From: Chitinophagaceae bacterium
Lineage (GTDB): Bacteria; Bacteroidota; Bacteroidia; Chitinophagales; Chitinophagaceae
NCBI GenBank assembly: GCA_020848815.1
Contig: JADLHL010000009.1
Coordinates: 1 to 32,084, forward strand
Direction of reading: 5' to 3'
DNA: 32,084 nt
Shown here: positions 24,969 through 32,084 of the stretch, in pieces
Position numbering within the stretch: position 1 is the stretch's first letter
Layout of the letters: each line of letters starts with the position of its first letter
Made by a program: the position numbers and the translations under genes
The notes under the pieces: generated by a model
The model's database searches: none
Seen by the model: the letters and a program-made list of their open reading frames with translations, nothing else
Told to the model about the DNA's origin: nothing

Positions 24969-25781
24969 TTACTTAAAAAGCGTAATGAACAATGTAGACA
25001 ATGCAAGTATGATAGTTGCTATAGGTGCATAAGTCTGACCGAAGTTTCGAATCGTTCTAGTAGGTAGCGTTGGTATATATATTACATCATCTGGCTGAGG
25101 ATAGAAGAATTCTGATGCCAAAAAACCAGTATCGCGAAGATTCATATTTGCCAATATCCTTTTGCCCTCAGGAGATTCTCTATAAACTTTGACTTTAGAT
25201 AAATCTCCATATTCTGTTACGAATCCGACTTGCGCTAAAGTTTCAAACAAATTAGCTCGTTCTTTAGCAAATGCAATGGTAGAGGGGCTTTTGACCTCGC
25301 CCAAAATAGTAACTCCTCTTTTGGGTAAATCAACCAAAACAAAAGGGTTTTGCATCATTGGGGTAATCAACTCCATAAGTTTAAGTCGCAGCTGTTCTTT
25401 TGTTAAGCCTTCAGCCTTTACTTTTCCCAAAACAGGAAAATTAATATTGCCCTCAATATCAACTTGTAAACCTGTTTGCTCTGGCCCTTCAGACCCCTTA
25501 ACTCTTGTTTCTAAATCACCGCCCGCCCCTCCATTTAACTGACTGGCCACATTGGGATTTTTACCTGCAAACTTTACTCTGACAATATCATATTTACGTA
25601 TCGTAGGCTCCTGATATTTAAATGGATACTCAGCTAATTCAATGGTTTTAGTGGTATCAAGATATGCGCCCATCATATTGAGTTGGGGCCCTTTACAACT
25701 GGTCATAAATGACAATGACAACACGATTATGCCAAGCAATAACGTAAGTGTGGAAATGGAACAGTGTTTAATTTTCGTCAT
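24969..25781 (-). CDS. wza: Polysaccharide export outer-membrane lipoprotein (Wza-like)
   Basis: This 270-residue protein begins with a hydrophobic signal segment and a lipobox-like end, 'LSLSFMTSCKG', with Cys29 as the likely lipid attachment site. The mature part has the Poly_export region ('YDIVRVKF', 'VDIEGNINFPVLGKVKAEGLTKEQLRLKL', about 105-135) and one SLBB-like unit ('VTILGEVKSPSTIAFAKERANLFETLAQVGF'). It ends with a hydrophobic helix 'YAPIATIILALSTLFITLFK'. It is shorter than enteric Wza (about 380 residues), as is common in Bacteroidota. Wza-type proteins form the channel that takes polysaccharide through the outer membrane and contact Wzc. It is the first gene of the right-hand operon and has a convincing promoter just upstream. 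Confidence 0.92.
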   Translation of the reverse strand: MTKIKHCSISTLTLLLGIIVLSLSFMTSCKGPQLNMMGAYLDTTKTIELAEYPFKYQEPTIRKYDIVRVKFAGKNPNVASQLNGGAGGDLETRVKGSEGPEQTGLQVDIEGNINFPVLGKVKAEGLTKEQLRLKLMELITPMMQNPFVLVDLPKRGVTILGEVKSPSTIAFAKERANLFETLAQVGFVTEYGDLSKVKVYRESPEGKRILANMNLRDTGFLASEFFYPQPDDVIYIPTLPTRTIRNFGQTYAPIATIILALSTLFITLFK

Positions 25782-25803
25782 GGAATACTTGCTGAAATGT
25801 GTG

Positions 25804-25832
25804 CAAATGTATCTAAAAAAGCTTCATAGCAA
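25804..25832 (-). promoter_or_regulatory. Bacteroidota-type promoter of the wza-wzc operon
   Basis: On the minus strand, TTG (complement of 25830-25832) is followed after 18 bp by TACATTTG (complement of 25804-25811), which matches the -33/-7 pattern TTTG...TAnnTTTG. The start site would be about 15-20 bp before the wza ATG. It lies directly after the terminator of the protease gene. Confidence 0.65.
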
Positions 25833-25864
25833 TGGCAGCTTTTCACTCGGTGGATAAAGTAATA

Positions 25865-25889
25865 AAGGCGGAGAACAATCTCCACCCTT
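25865..25889 (-). terminator. Intrinsic terminator of the protease gene
   Basis: On the minus strand the stem AAGG..GGAGA pairs with TCTCC.CCTT across a 4-nt loop, with a small internal loop, and is followed by a T-rich stretch (TATTACTTTAT). It lies about 45 bp past the protease stop codon and before the wza promoter. Confidence 0.6.
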
Positions 25890-25934
25890 ATTGATAATCA
25901 AACATTTATTGTTGAATACTTATCAACGCTCGTT

Positions 25935-28079
25935 TTATTTGGCGGCTGTTTTGCCTTTCATAATCATATCATCTATTACCCGAGATGTTTCAAACAGGTA
26001 GCGGTCGGTTTTCAAACCCTTGAGCCAGAGCATAAAGCGTTCGCTTTTGTCTTTGTCCATTTTGTTGATACGCTCCTGATCGGCCGTCATGAAGGCTACA
26101 TCCATGGGCTGCTCCAGGGTTTGGAGGCTCTCGTTTTGCTTTACAGTAGTGCGTATTTGCTTTTGCAACTGCTGGTACTCTGGCAGGTACAGGTTCACCG
26201 ATTCTTCGTTTACCTTACTCAGCCATTCTGCATTGGTACGTATCAGCCGGAAGGCTTCGTTTTCAAGCAGTTTTTGCTGGTAAATGGTTTTTACCTGGGC
26301 AATATCTACACCGGCAGGCCAGTTGGTATAGGCTGCACGGGGTATTTCGTCGTAAGCCAGGGCGTTGGGGCTGTGCTTTTCACGTGATTTGGTAAACTCA
26401 AAATTGTCTGGCATAATAATGTCCGGCGTCACGCCATTCAATTGCGTAGAGCCACCATTAATGCGGTAAAACTTTTGCAAAGTGAGCTTTAAGGTACCCA
26501 ACTCAGATGCCGGCATAAAGAAACCAGTGTTGCGGTCGAGGCCTACATTGCGCTGCACTGTACCCTTGCCATAGCTGGGGGTGCCCACCACAATACCACG
26601 GCCATAATCCTGAATAGCAGCTGCAAAAATTTCGGATGCCGATGCGCTGAACTCATTAATCATCACCGCCAACGGACCATTGTACAATACGCCTTTGTCT
26701 TTATCGCGATACACACTGGCATCGCCGTCTCTGTCTTTCACCTGAACCACGGGGCCATCTTCTATAAACAGCCCCACCATTTGAATTACATCTTGCAGGC
26801 TACCACCACCGTTGTAGCGCAGGTCCATCACAATGCCATCTACGTTTTCTTCCTTCAGTTTCTTTATTTCATTGGCCACGTCACGGGCACAGCGGGCTCC
26901 GTTGGGGTCATCAAAATTGGCGTAAAACTCAGGCAGAAATATGTACCCGATTTTATTGGTGCCTTTTACAATAGCACTGCGGGCAAAGGTTTCTTCCTGC
27001 ACAATGCGGTCACGAATAAGCGATACCACTTTAACCGAACCATCCGTTTTTTTCATAGTCAGTCGAACTTCCGTACCCTTTTGACCACGAATCAGTTTAA
27101 CGGCGTCGGTGGTTTCAAAGCCAGTGATATCAACTGGTTCGGCAGCACCCTGAGCTACTTTCAATATCACATCATTTACCTGTATTTCGCCACTCTTCCA
27201 GGCGGGGCTACCGGTAACAACGCTTACAATTTTTATGGCACCGTCTTGCTCACTCAGCTGGGCACCTATACCAAAAAACTCGCCACTCATGGCTTCGTCA
27301 AATGCTCTTTTTTCGATAGGTGGAAAAAACTGGGTATGCGGATCCATGGTTTCCGCAATCGTGTTGATGTATTGATTGAATTTTTCGTCGAGGGTGAATT
27401 TGTTTTTTAACCGGTCGTAAGTGCGGTCCCAAATTTTCAGCACTCTTTCGCGGCTTTCCCGCTCCAGTGTAGAGTCTTCTTTTACTACGAATTCTTTTAC
27501 GCCTTTGTTTTTTTCACGGTTTTCAAGGGCATCAGCGTATCGCTCCAGCGTCATATACTTCAAGCGTTTGCGCCAGTTTTCGCGGCGCTGCGCATCGTTG
27601 GTAGCAAAGGGTGCATCTTCCATATCGAGTTGCACACTCTCCTTTACCATAAAATCGAAAGGTTTGTTTAGCACCGACTTATAAATACCCATCGACTCGG
27701 CCAAGCGCTTGTTGAAAATGGCATCAACGGCCGGTATAAACTCCATTTTGCCCGACTTTAATTCATCGTCGATGCTGAGTTCGTATTTCGCCAGCTCCTT
27801 TATATCGCTTTGCAGCAAAATGGTTCTGTCAGGATCAATGCTGTTGAGGTAGGTTTTGAAAACCGCTTTTGAAAAATTATCGTCGAGGCGCTTGGGGCTA
27901 AAGTGGGCCTGCTCCAGATAATCACCCACAATGGTGAGAATTTTTTCATACTTACCACCCGGCTCACTGGTTTTGCCATTGCCCCAGCTTTTGGCACCAA
28001 TAAAAACCAACAATGCAATAGCCGGCACCAAAAAGGGCCACACTCTTTTATTCATCATAAATTGTCCTATTTTCTGCAT
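25935..28079 (-). CDS. prc: C-terminal processing peptidase, Prc/Tsp type (S41A)
   Basis: This periplasmic serine protease, 714 residues from the chosen ATG, recognises C-terminal tails. Order of parts: N-terminal membrane or signal segment ('VWPFLVPAIALLVFIGAKSW'), long helical Tsp N-terminal region (to about 255), PDZ domain (about 260-345, 'FFGIGAQLSE'), then the S41 core 'DGIVMDLRYNGGGSLQDV' and 'NEFSASASEIFAAAIQDYG'. The Ser480/Lys505 dyad ('SYGKGTVQ') has the 25-residue spacing of E. coli Prc. A C-terminal DUF3340-like region follows. The ORF track starts at TTG 28097; ATG 28079 is preferred because a TACGTTTG -7 box sits between the two. Met14/Met15 of the ORF would also give a good signal segment. 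It is transcribed divergently from tRNA-His and closed by a terminator before wza, so it is not part of the polysaccharide operon. Confidence 0.92.
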   Translation of the reverse strand: MQKIGQFMMNKRVWPFLVPAIALLVFIGAKSWGNGKTSEPGGKYEKILTIVGDYLEQAHFSPKRLDDNFSKAVFKTYLNSIDPDRTILLQSDIKELAKYELSIDDELKSGKMEFIPAVDAIFNKRLAESMGIYKSVLNKPFDFMVKESVQLDMEDAPFATNDAQRRENWRKRLKYMTLERYADALENREKNKGVKEFVVKEDSTLERESRERVLKIWDRTYDRLKNKFTLDEKFNQYINTIAETMDPHTQFFPPIEKRAFDEAMSGEFFGIGAQLSEQDGAIKIVSVVTGSPAWKSGEIQVNDVILKVAQGAAEPVDITGFETTDAVKLIRGQKGTEVRLTMKKTDGSVKVVSLIRDRIVQEETFARSAIVKGTNKIGYIFLPEFYANFDDPNGARCARDVANEIKKLKEENVDGIVMDLRYNGGGSLQDVIQMVGLFIEDGPVVQVKDRDGDASVYRDKDKGVLYNGPLAVMINEFSASASEIFAAAIQDYGRGIVVGTPSYGKGTVQRNVGLDRNTGFFMPASELGTLKLTLQKFYRINGGSTQLNGVTPDIIMPDNFEFTKSREKHSPNALAYDEIPRAAYTNWPAGVDIAQVKTIYQQKLLENEAFRLIRTNAEWLSKVNEESVNLYLPEYQQLQKQIRTTVKQNESLQTLEQPMDVAFMTADQERINKMDKDKSERFMLWLKGLKTDRYLFETSRVIDDMIMKGKTAAK

Positions 28080-28084
28080 GAGTT

Positions 28085-28092
28085 TCAAACGT
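28085..28092 (-). promoter_or_regulatory. Candidate -7 element close to the prc start
   Basis: TACGTTTG on the minus strand fits TAnnTTTG exactly and ends 5 bp before the ATG at 28079. Transcripts from it would be nearly leaderless, or would favour the later Met codons. No convincing -33 box is present. A second, weaker box (TATCATTG) with an upstream GTTTG lies about 20 bp further upstream. Confidence 0.3.
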
Positions 28093-28146
28093 AGCAATAA
28101 ACTACAATGATATGCCGCCGATAGTTGAAATTAACAAACCCCGAAA

Positions 28147-28181
28147 GCTTTTTTACCAACCCTTTGAATGGGTAAAAAAGC
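28147..28181. repeat. 11-bp perfect inverted repeat between prc and tRNA-His
   Basis: GCTTTTTTACC at 28147-28157 is the exact reverse complement of GGTAAAAAAGC at 28171-28181, with a 13-nt spacer. Inside, ACCC/GGGT can form an alternative inner stem. It lies in the divergent promoter region. Neither strand has a 3' T-run after the stem, so it is unlikely to be a simple terminator. Confidence 0.8.
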
Positions 28182-28244
28182 ACTGCCAGTTCTCTCCCGT
28201 TCAAAAAATGTCTGCCCATTTTTTTTCTGCAAACCTGATTTCCC

Positions 28245-28252
28245 TATTTTTG
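28245..28252 (+). promoter_or_regulatory. -7 promoter element of tRNA-His
   Basis: TATTTTTG is an exact TAnnTTTG match 15 bp before the tRNA. The -33 position is occupied by an eight-base T-run rather than a clean TTTG. The predicted start would be a few bases before the mature tRNA 5' end. Confidence 0.55.
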
Positions 28253-28266
28253 CGCTCCGAAAAAAC

Positions 28267-28341
28267 GGAGAGTGTAGCTCAGTAGGTTAGAGCGTCAGTT
28301 TGTGGCACTGAAGGCCGTGGGTTCGAGACCCATCATTCTCC
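28267..28341 (+). tRNA. tRNA-His (anticodon GTG)
   Basis: The cloverleaf closes fully. The acceptor GAGAGTG pairs with CATTCTC (one G-T pair), the D stem is GCTC/GAGC, and the anticodon stem TCAGT/ACTGA encloses the 7-base loop TTGTGGC with anticodon GTG. The T arm is GTGGG-TTCGAGA-CCCAT. An extra G at 28267 faces C73 at 28341, the G-1:C73 pair that histidyl-tRNA synthetase requires. The CCA end is not encoded. It has its own promoter element upstream and a terminator downstream. Confidence 0.95.
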
Positions 28342-28359
28342 CTCTTTCAACATCAACAC

Positions 28360-28390
28360 AAACCTCCTGCTTGTCAGGAGGTTTTGTTTG
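28360..28390 (+). terminator. Intrinsic terminator after tRNA-His
   Basis: AACCTCCTG at 28361-28369 pairs perfectly with CAGGAGGTT at 28375-28383 across a 5-nt loop and is followed by TTGTTTG. It lies 20 bp after the tRNA and about 20 bp before the DUF445 start codon. Confidence 0.8.
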
Positions 28391-28404
28391 TAAATGCACT
28401 ATCC

Positions 28405-29010
28405 ATGAATATTTGGCTGTTACTGATACCGGTTATTTCTGCCTTTATTGGTTGGTTTACCAACTGGGTAGCTATTAAAATGCTGTTTCATCCGCGGCAG
28501 CCCAAAAAAATGCTGGGCATCACCATACAGGGCATTTTTCCAAAAAGACAAATACAGTTTGCGCAAAAGCTGGGCAAACTGGTAAGTGAGGAGCTACTCT
28601 CGTTTGATGAAATTGCCAATACCATCAGCAGTCCCGAAAATCTGGACAAGCTCCGCCCCATGATTGAAAGCCATGTAGATCATTTTCTCCGGGAAAAGCT
28701 ATCGGCCGAAATGCCCATGATCAGCATGTTTATTGGCGATAAAACCATCACCAAACTCAAAACGGTGTTTATGGAAGAGCTCACCACGCTTTTTCCATCG
28801 CTGATGAAAGAATATGCCGGGGAACTAAAACAGCAGCTGGACCTTGAAAAAATAGTAACAGAAAAAGTAGCCGGTTTTTCTTCAGACAAACTGGAGTCTA
28901 TTTTGATGCAAATCATGGCCAAGGAGTTTCGTTTTGTTGAAATACTCGGCGGTGTGCTGGGTTTTCTCATCGGTTTGCTGCAGGTGGCTATCACCGTTTT
29001 TACAGCCTAA
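28405..29010 (+). CDS. DUF445 family membrane protein
   Basis: This 201-residue protein, counted from ATG 28405, has an N-terminal transmembrane helix with the family hallmark 'IGWFTNWVAIKMLFHPRQPKKMLG' (about 14-37). A charged amphipathic helical region and a C-terminal hydrophobic helix 'FVEILGGVLGFLIGLLQVAITVFTA' follow. DUF445 (YheB-like) proteins are membrane-associated and of unknown function; this short form equals one repeat unit. The ORF-track start (TTG 28384) lies within the terminator hairpin, so the first ATG is preferred. It follows tRNA-His and its terminator closely, and no separate promoter is obvious, so expression may depend on read-through. Confidence 0.85.
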   Translation: MNIWLLLIPVISAFIGWFTNWVAIKMLFHPRQPKKMLGITIQGIFPKRQIQFAQKLGKLVSEELLSFDEIANTISSPENLDKLRPMIESHVDHFLREKLSAEMPMISMFIGDKTITKLKTVFMEELTTLFPSLMKEYAGELKQQLDLEKIVTEKVAGFSSDKLESILMQIMAKEFRFVEILGGVLGFLIGLLQVAITVFTA

Positions 29011-29084
29011 TCTCCATTTATCCATTTCTTAACACTTGTATCGAGGGGTTAACGGGCGTGTGCCGTCAAACCTTCCTGTCACAT

Positions 29085-29129
29085 TTTTGTCATACAATGC
29101 TTCCACAGTATGACAAAAGCATGACAATT
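29085..29129. promoter_or_regulatory. Operator-like palindrome with a third half-site
   Basis: TTTTGTCATAC (29085-29095) and its exact reverse complement GTATGACAAAA (29108-29118) are separated by 12 nt, a centre-to-centre spacing of about two helical turns. A further half-site, CATGACAA (29120-29127), follows in the same orientation as the right arm. It lies 40-84 bp before the beta-barrel gene's ATG, where a repressor, activator or extracytoplasmic-function regulator could bind. Confidence 0.6.
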
Positions 29130-29168
29130 ACCTTTTCAGAACAATTAACCGGAATCAGCTTCCATTTT

Positions 29169-31949
29169 ATGAAACGTTCATTTACACTCTTCTTTGTTTC
29201 CTTTCTTTTCACCGTAAGCATGGCGGTAGCCCAGCCTGGTGGTGCCCGCATGGGTGCCGGCGGCATGAGTATGGGTGCCGGCCAAACTGGCCGCTTGTAT
29301 GGCAAAATACTCGACAGCACCAGTGGAAAACCACTGGATGCCGTATCGGTACAGCTGGTCAGCAGCAAGTTTGATATGGTAAAAAAGCAACGGAAAGACA
29401 CCATTATCAGTGGTATGCTCACACCTGCCAACGGCGATTTCTCTTTGGAAAACGTACCCATTATGGGCGACTACCGCATCCGCATTTCGGCTATTGGCTA
29501 TGTTACCCTGGAGCAAAAGGTTTCTTTTCTTTCTGCCGAAGTGCAACAAAAGCTGATGCAGGCTTTTGCCAGCATGAACCAGCCAGCTGCTAAAGGCGAC
29601 AGTGCCAAAGGAAAGCCCGCTGCACAGCCCAACATGATGGAAGTGCTGCGCAAAGCATTTGGCGGCGACATGAGCCAAATGGCCAGCATGGCCGATAAAG
29701 ACCTTGGCAATTTTATGCTGAAGCCCGATGCCAAAATGCTGGAAAACGTAACCGTAACCGCCAACCGACCCATGATGCAAATGGGCATCGATCGTAAAAT
29801 ATTCAACGTAGATAAAAGCCTGGCTGCATCAGGCTCTTCTGCCATTGATATTATGCGTCAGATTCCATCGGTAAACGTGGATATTGATGGAAATGTCTCT
29901 GTTCGTAATGCTTCGCCTACATTGTTTATTGATGGCCGACCCACTACCCTTTCGTTGGACCAAATACCTGCGGATGATATTCAAAGTGTAGAACTGATTA
30001 CCAACCCATCGGCTAAGTATGATGCTTCGGGTGGTACTGCAGCCATTATAAATGTGGTATTGAAAAAGAACAAAAAAAGCGGTTATAATGGCTCGGTAAG
30101 AGCTGGCATGGACAGCCGTTTCAGGCCAAACCTTGGTGGCGACATCAACGTTCGCCAGCAAAAGGTAAACCTGTTTGCGTCGGGCAACTTTAGCATGCGC
30201 AAAAGCCTTGGCTGGAGCGACATTGCCACCGATTATGCACCCACGGGCAACCTTCCTGCATATGCCATTGCTCAAGATGTAAACAACACCAACCGTGGCT
30301 ACTTTGCCTTTGGCCGTGCCGGTGCCGATTTCTTTATTGATAACAGAAATACACTTACCCTTTCTACCAACCTGGTAAATGGCAGTTTCGACAGCGAAGA
30401 GTCGAACTATATTAAATATGATACCTTGTATGCACCGCCTACAAGCTCTACCACCCGCCGCCTCACCGAAAGCGACCGTAACTTCCGCAACCTGGGTAGC
30501 TCATTAAGTTTTAAACACCTGTTTGCCAAACCCGGCCACGAGTGGACGGCAGATGTAAACTTCAACAGCATGAAGAGCGACGGCGCATCGCTGTTCGACA
30601 ATCAGCTGCTGGATGCCAACAGCAACCCCAAAGGCAACCCTGCCCTGCAGCGTACAGAAAGCGGTACTACCAGCACCTTTATAGTGGCACAAACAGACTA
30701 CACGAATAAGCTGTCGAACAATGTAAAATTTGAATCGGGCCTTCGTGCACAGCTGCGCAACTTTAGTGCTGATAACAACAACTTCATTTTTAACTACAAT
30801 ACCAACGGATTTGTATTGCTGCCGGCGGTGAGCAACGACTATGAATTTACCGACCGTGTGTTTGCAGGCTATGTAACCTTTACCGGCAAAGTAGGCAAAG
30901 AAGGAAAGCTGGGCTACAACCTTGGCCTTCGTGCAGAAAGCAGCAACTATGATGGCAAGTTGGTATCGCTTGATTCTGGCTTCAATGTACAATTCCCGAT
31001 TTCGCTTTTCCCTTCTGCCTTCCTGAGCTACAAGCTTACCGAAAGAAGCGACATTCAGATGAACTATACCCGCCGTATCAACAGACCGAGCTTTTTCCAG
31101 TTGATGCCATTTATCGACTTTACCGACCCGCTGAACCTGAGTGTGGGTAATGCTAATTTGTCGCCCGAATTTACCAACAGCCTTGAGGCAAACTTTAGCC
31201 AGCAGTTCAACAACAACCACACATTGCTGGTAAGTACTTACTACAAATACACCACAGGCTTACTTACCCGCTTTCAGTACAAAGACCTGAACCAGGTAAG
31301 TAAAGACAGTGCCATTTACAACACCTGGATTAATGCAAACAACTCTCAGACTTACGGTTTAGAAATAACAAGTACCAACAAATTCACCAAGAAATTTGAA
31401 ACTACTACCAACCTGAATTTTTACAACGCCAGCATCAACAGCGAAAACATTCAGCAGAACCTGAATAACAGCCAGGCCAGCTTTTTTGGTAAAATAACGC
31501 TGACCCAACGCATTGGCAAAAGCAACCAGTGGACGTTGCAAATGAATGCCGACTACCAAAGTAAAACGGTACTTCCTGTAGGCGGAGGCCGAGGATTTAT
31601 GGGTGGTGGCCCCATGGGCGGTGGTAGCCAGGCAGCAGGTAGCAACGGTTTTGTAAACCCGAACTATGGTGCCGATTTCAGCATTCGCCGCGACATTATT
31701 AAAAACAAAAACGGACAGGGCTATGCTGGCTCACTTACCCTCAGCATGAATGACATTTTCCGTACACGTATTTATGATGCCACTACCAGCAGCGCCTTTT
31801 TTGTGCAAAACCTTACCCGCCGCCGCGACCCACAAATTTTGCGCCTGCAGTTCAACTGGCGTTTTGGTAAAATGGATGCCAGCCTCTTCAAGCGTAAAAA
31901 CATGAAGGGCGAAATGGAAGGCATGAGCGAAGGGATGAACATGCAATAA
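29169..31949 (+). CDS. Outer-membrane beta-barrel protein (TonB-dependent-receptor-like)
   Basis: This 926-residue outer-membrane protein is counted from ATG 29169, which gives a clean signal peptide ('MKRSFTLFFVSFLFTVSMAVAQ'); the ORF-track start at 29058 adds 37 residues unlike a signal. A carboxypeptidase-regulatory-like domain ('GRLYGKILDSTSGKPLDAVSVQLV') is followed by a Met-rich linker and a plug-like region ('SAIDIMRQIPSVNVDIDGNVSV', 'IQSVELITNPSAKYDASGGTAAIINVVLKKN'). A long barrel of the OMP_b-brl_3 type, with alternating aromatic strands, ends in a beta-signal-like 'LRLQFNWRFGK'. Unusual extras are a Gly-rich loop ('GGGRGFMGGGPMGGGSQ') and a Met/Glu-rich C-terminal tail after the last strand. 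The substrate is unknown; Met-rich segments sometimes point to metal handling, but this is speculative. A strong inverted repeat precedes it. Confidence 0.88.
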   Translation: MKRSFTLFFVSFLFTVSMAVAQPGGARMGAGGMSMGAGQTGRLYGKILDSTSGKPLDAVSVQLVSSKFDMVKKQRKDTIISGMLTPANGDFSLENVPIMGDYRIRISAIGYVTLEQKVSFLSAEVQQKLMQAFASMNQPAAKGDSAKGKPAAQPNMMEVLRKAFGGDMSQMASMADKDLGNFMLKPDAKMLENVTVTANRPMMQMGIDRKIFNVDKSLAASGSSAIDIMRQIPSVNVDIDGNVSVRNASPTLFIDGRPTTLSLDQIPADDIQSVELITNPSAKYDASGGTAAIINVVLKKNKKSGYNGSVRAGMDSRFRPNLGGDINVRQQKVNLFASGNFSMRKSLGWSDIATDYAPTGNLPAYAIAQDVNNTNRGYFAFGRAGADFFIDNRNTLTLSTNLVNGSFDSEESNYIKYDTLYAPPTSSTTRRLTESDRNFRNLGSSLSFKHLFAKPGHEWTADVNFNSMKSDGASLFDNQLLDANSNPKGNPALQRTESGTTSTFIVAQTDYTNKLSNNVKFESGLRAQLRNFSADNNNFIFNYNTNGFVLLPAVSNDYEFTDRVFAGYVTFTGKVGKEGKLGYNLGLRAESSNYDGKLVSLDSGFNVQFPISLFPSAFLSYKLTERSDIQMNYTRRINRPSFFQLMPFIDFTDPLNLSVGNANLSPEFTNSLEANFSQQFNNNHTLLVSTYYKYTTGLLTRFQYKDLNQVSKDSAIYNTWINANNSQTYGLEITSTNKFTKKFETTTNLNFYNASINSENIQQNLNNSQASFFGKITLTQRIGKSNQWTLQMNADYQSKTVLPVGGGRGFMGGGPMGGGSQAAGSNGFVNPNYGADFSIRRDIIKNKNGQGYAGSLTLSMNDIFRTRIYDATTSSAFFVQNLTRRRDPQILRLQFNWRFGKMDASLFKRKNMKGEMEGMSEGMNMQ

Positions 31950-31957
31950 CGTCCTAA

Positions 31958-32084
31958 TGAAAGCTTCCCTATAAACCGTAGCACGTAAAAATAGAGTATG
32001 GTGCTACATTTAGGGAGGAAAAATGAAAAAGAGCAAATTCACCGAGAGCCAGATTATTGGCATTTTGAAGGCCCAGGAAAGTGG
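31958..32084 (+). mobile_element. Left end of an IS3-family insertion sequence (cut by window edge)
   Basis: A transposase gene starts at 32023 and the sequence before it has element-like features: a possible TGA-starting end at 31958, only 9 bp after the beta-barrel stop, and a 7-bp inverted pair GTAGCAC/GTGCTAC (31978-31984 and 32001-32007). The true terminal inverted repeat and target duplication cannot be confirmed because the other end lies outside the window. Confidence 0.45.
32023..32084 (+). CDS. IS3-family transposase OrfA, N-terminal fragment
   Basis: Twenty codons are visible, reading 'MKKSKFTESQIIGILKAQES', the characteristic opening of IS3/IS911-type OrfA, a small helix-turn-helix protein that fuses with OrfB by frameshifting to make the active transposase. 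The start has a strong Shine-Dalgarno sequence, GGGAGG, 5 bp before the ATG, unlike the other genes in the window, which fits a mobile gene of wide host range. The gene runs off the right edge. Confidence 0.75.
   Translation, partial: MKKSKFTESQIIGILKAQES

Noticed and set aside
26781-27410. 209-aa plus-strand ORF inside the protease gene
   Set aside because: It is a long shadow frame antisense to a fully motif-supported S41 protease.
29178-29780. 200-aa minus-strand ORF inside the beta-barrel gene
   Set aside because: His/Gly-rich composition arises from antisense reading of Met- and Ala/Gly-rich codons; there is no independent support.

Overview
The window looks like a Bacteroidota chromosome, most likely Chitinophagaceae-like. 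This is inferred from near-absent Shine-Dalgarno sequences, several -7 elements of the Bacteroidota form TAnnTTTG, an outer-membrane beta-barrel/TonB-type protein with a carboxypeptidase-regulatory-like domain, a Prc/Tsp-type S41 protease, and protein families typical of that phylum. No species can be named from sequence alone.

About 25 kb (positions 1 to 25.8 kb) is a surface-polysaccharide locus of the Wzx/Wzy/Wza/Wzc type. Its right-hand operon reads leftwards from a recognisable promoter at about 25.8 kb: wza-like export lipoprotein, wzc-like tyrosine autokinase with a (Tyr-Gly)n tail, Wzx-type flippase, a GT4 glycosyltransferase, an unrecognised GT-B-like protein, neuC, neuA, an asnB-type amidotransferase, a second copy of the unrecognised protein, neuB, and a D-2-hydroxyacid dehydrogenase. 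neuC, neuA and neuB form a complete set for making a CMP-activated nonulosonic (sialic-type) acid. The two unrecognised paralogues are interleaved with these genes.

The middle (9.3-11.1 kb) holds two plus-strand genes, a NodB-type polysaccharide deacetylase and a GNAT-like acyltransferase, which could decorate the glycan. From 9.2 to 3.3 kb a second minus-strand group carries three GT4 glycosyltransferases plus a WbpO/TviB-type UDP-HexNAc 6-dehydrogenase and a WbpP/TviC-type 4-epimerase, a pair expected to make UDP-GalNAcA or a related HexNAc uronic acid. A plus-strand GT4 gene with a TTG start, a minus-strand Wzy/ligase-type membrane protein, and the 5' part of a second asparagine-synthase-like gene (running off the left edge and missed by the ORF track) complete the left side. 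Together the genes predict an acidic repeat-unit polysaccharide containing a nonulosonic acid and a HexNAc-uronic acid, possibly amidated and acylated. No initiating sugar-phosphate transferase is present in the window.

The right side (25.9-32 kb) is housekeeping: a Prc/Tsp-type C-terminal processing protease with a terminator, tRNA-His with its own promoter and terminator, a DUF445 membrane protein, and a large outer-membrane beta-barrel protein preceded by a striking operator-like inverted repeat. An IS3-family transposase gene begins at the extreme right edge and is cut off.

The observations most worth following up are the perfect 19-bp inverted repeat at the start of the edge asnB-like gene, the paralogous pair of unrecognised proteins bracketing the nonulosonate genes, the operator-like palindrome before the beta-barrel gene, and the hydroxyacid dehydrogenase at the end of the nonulosonate operon.
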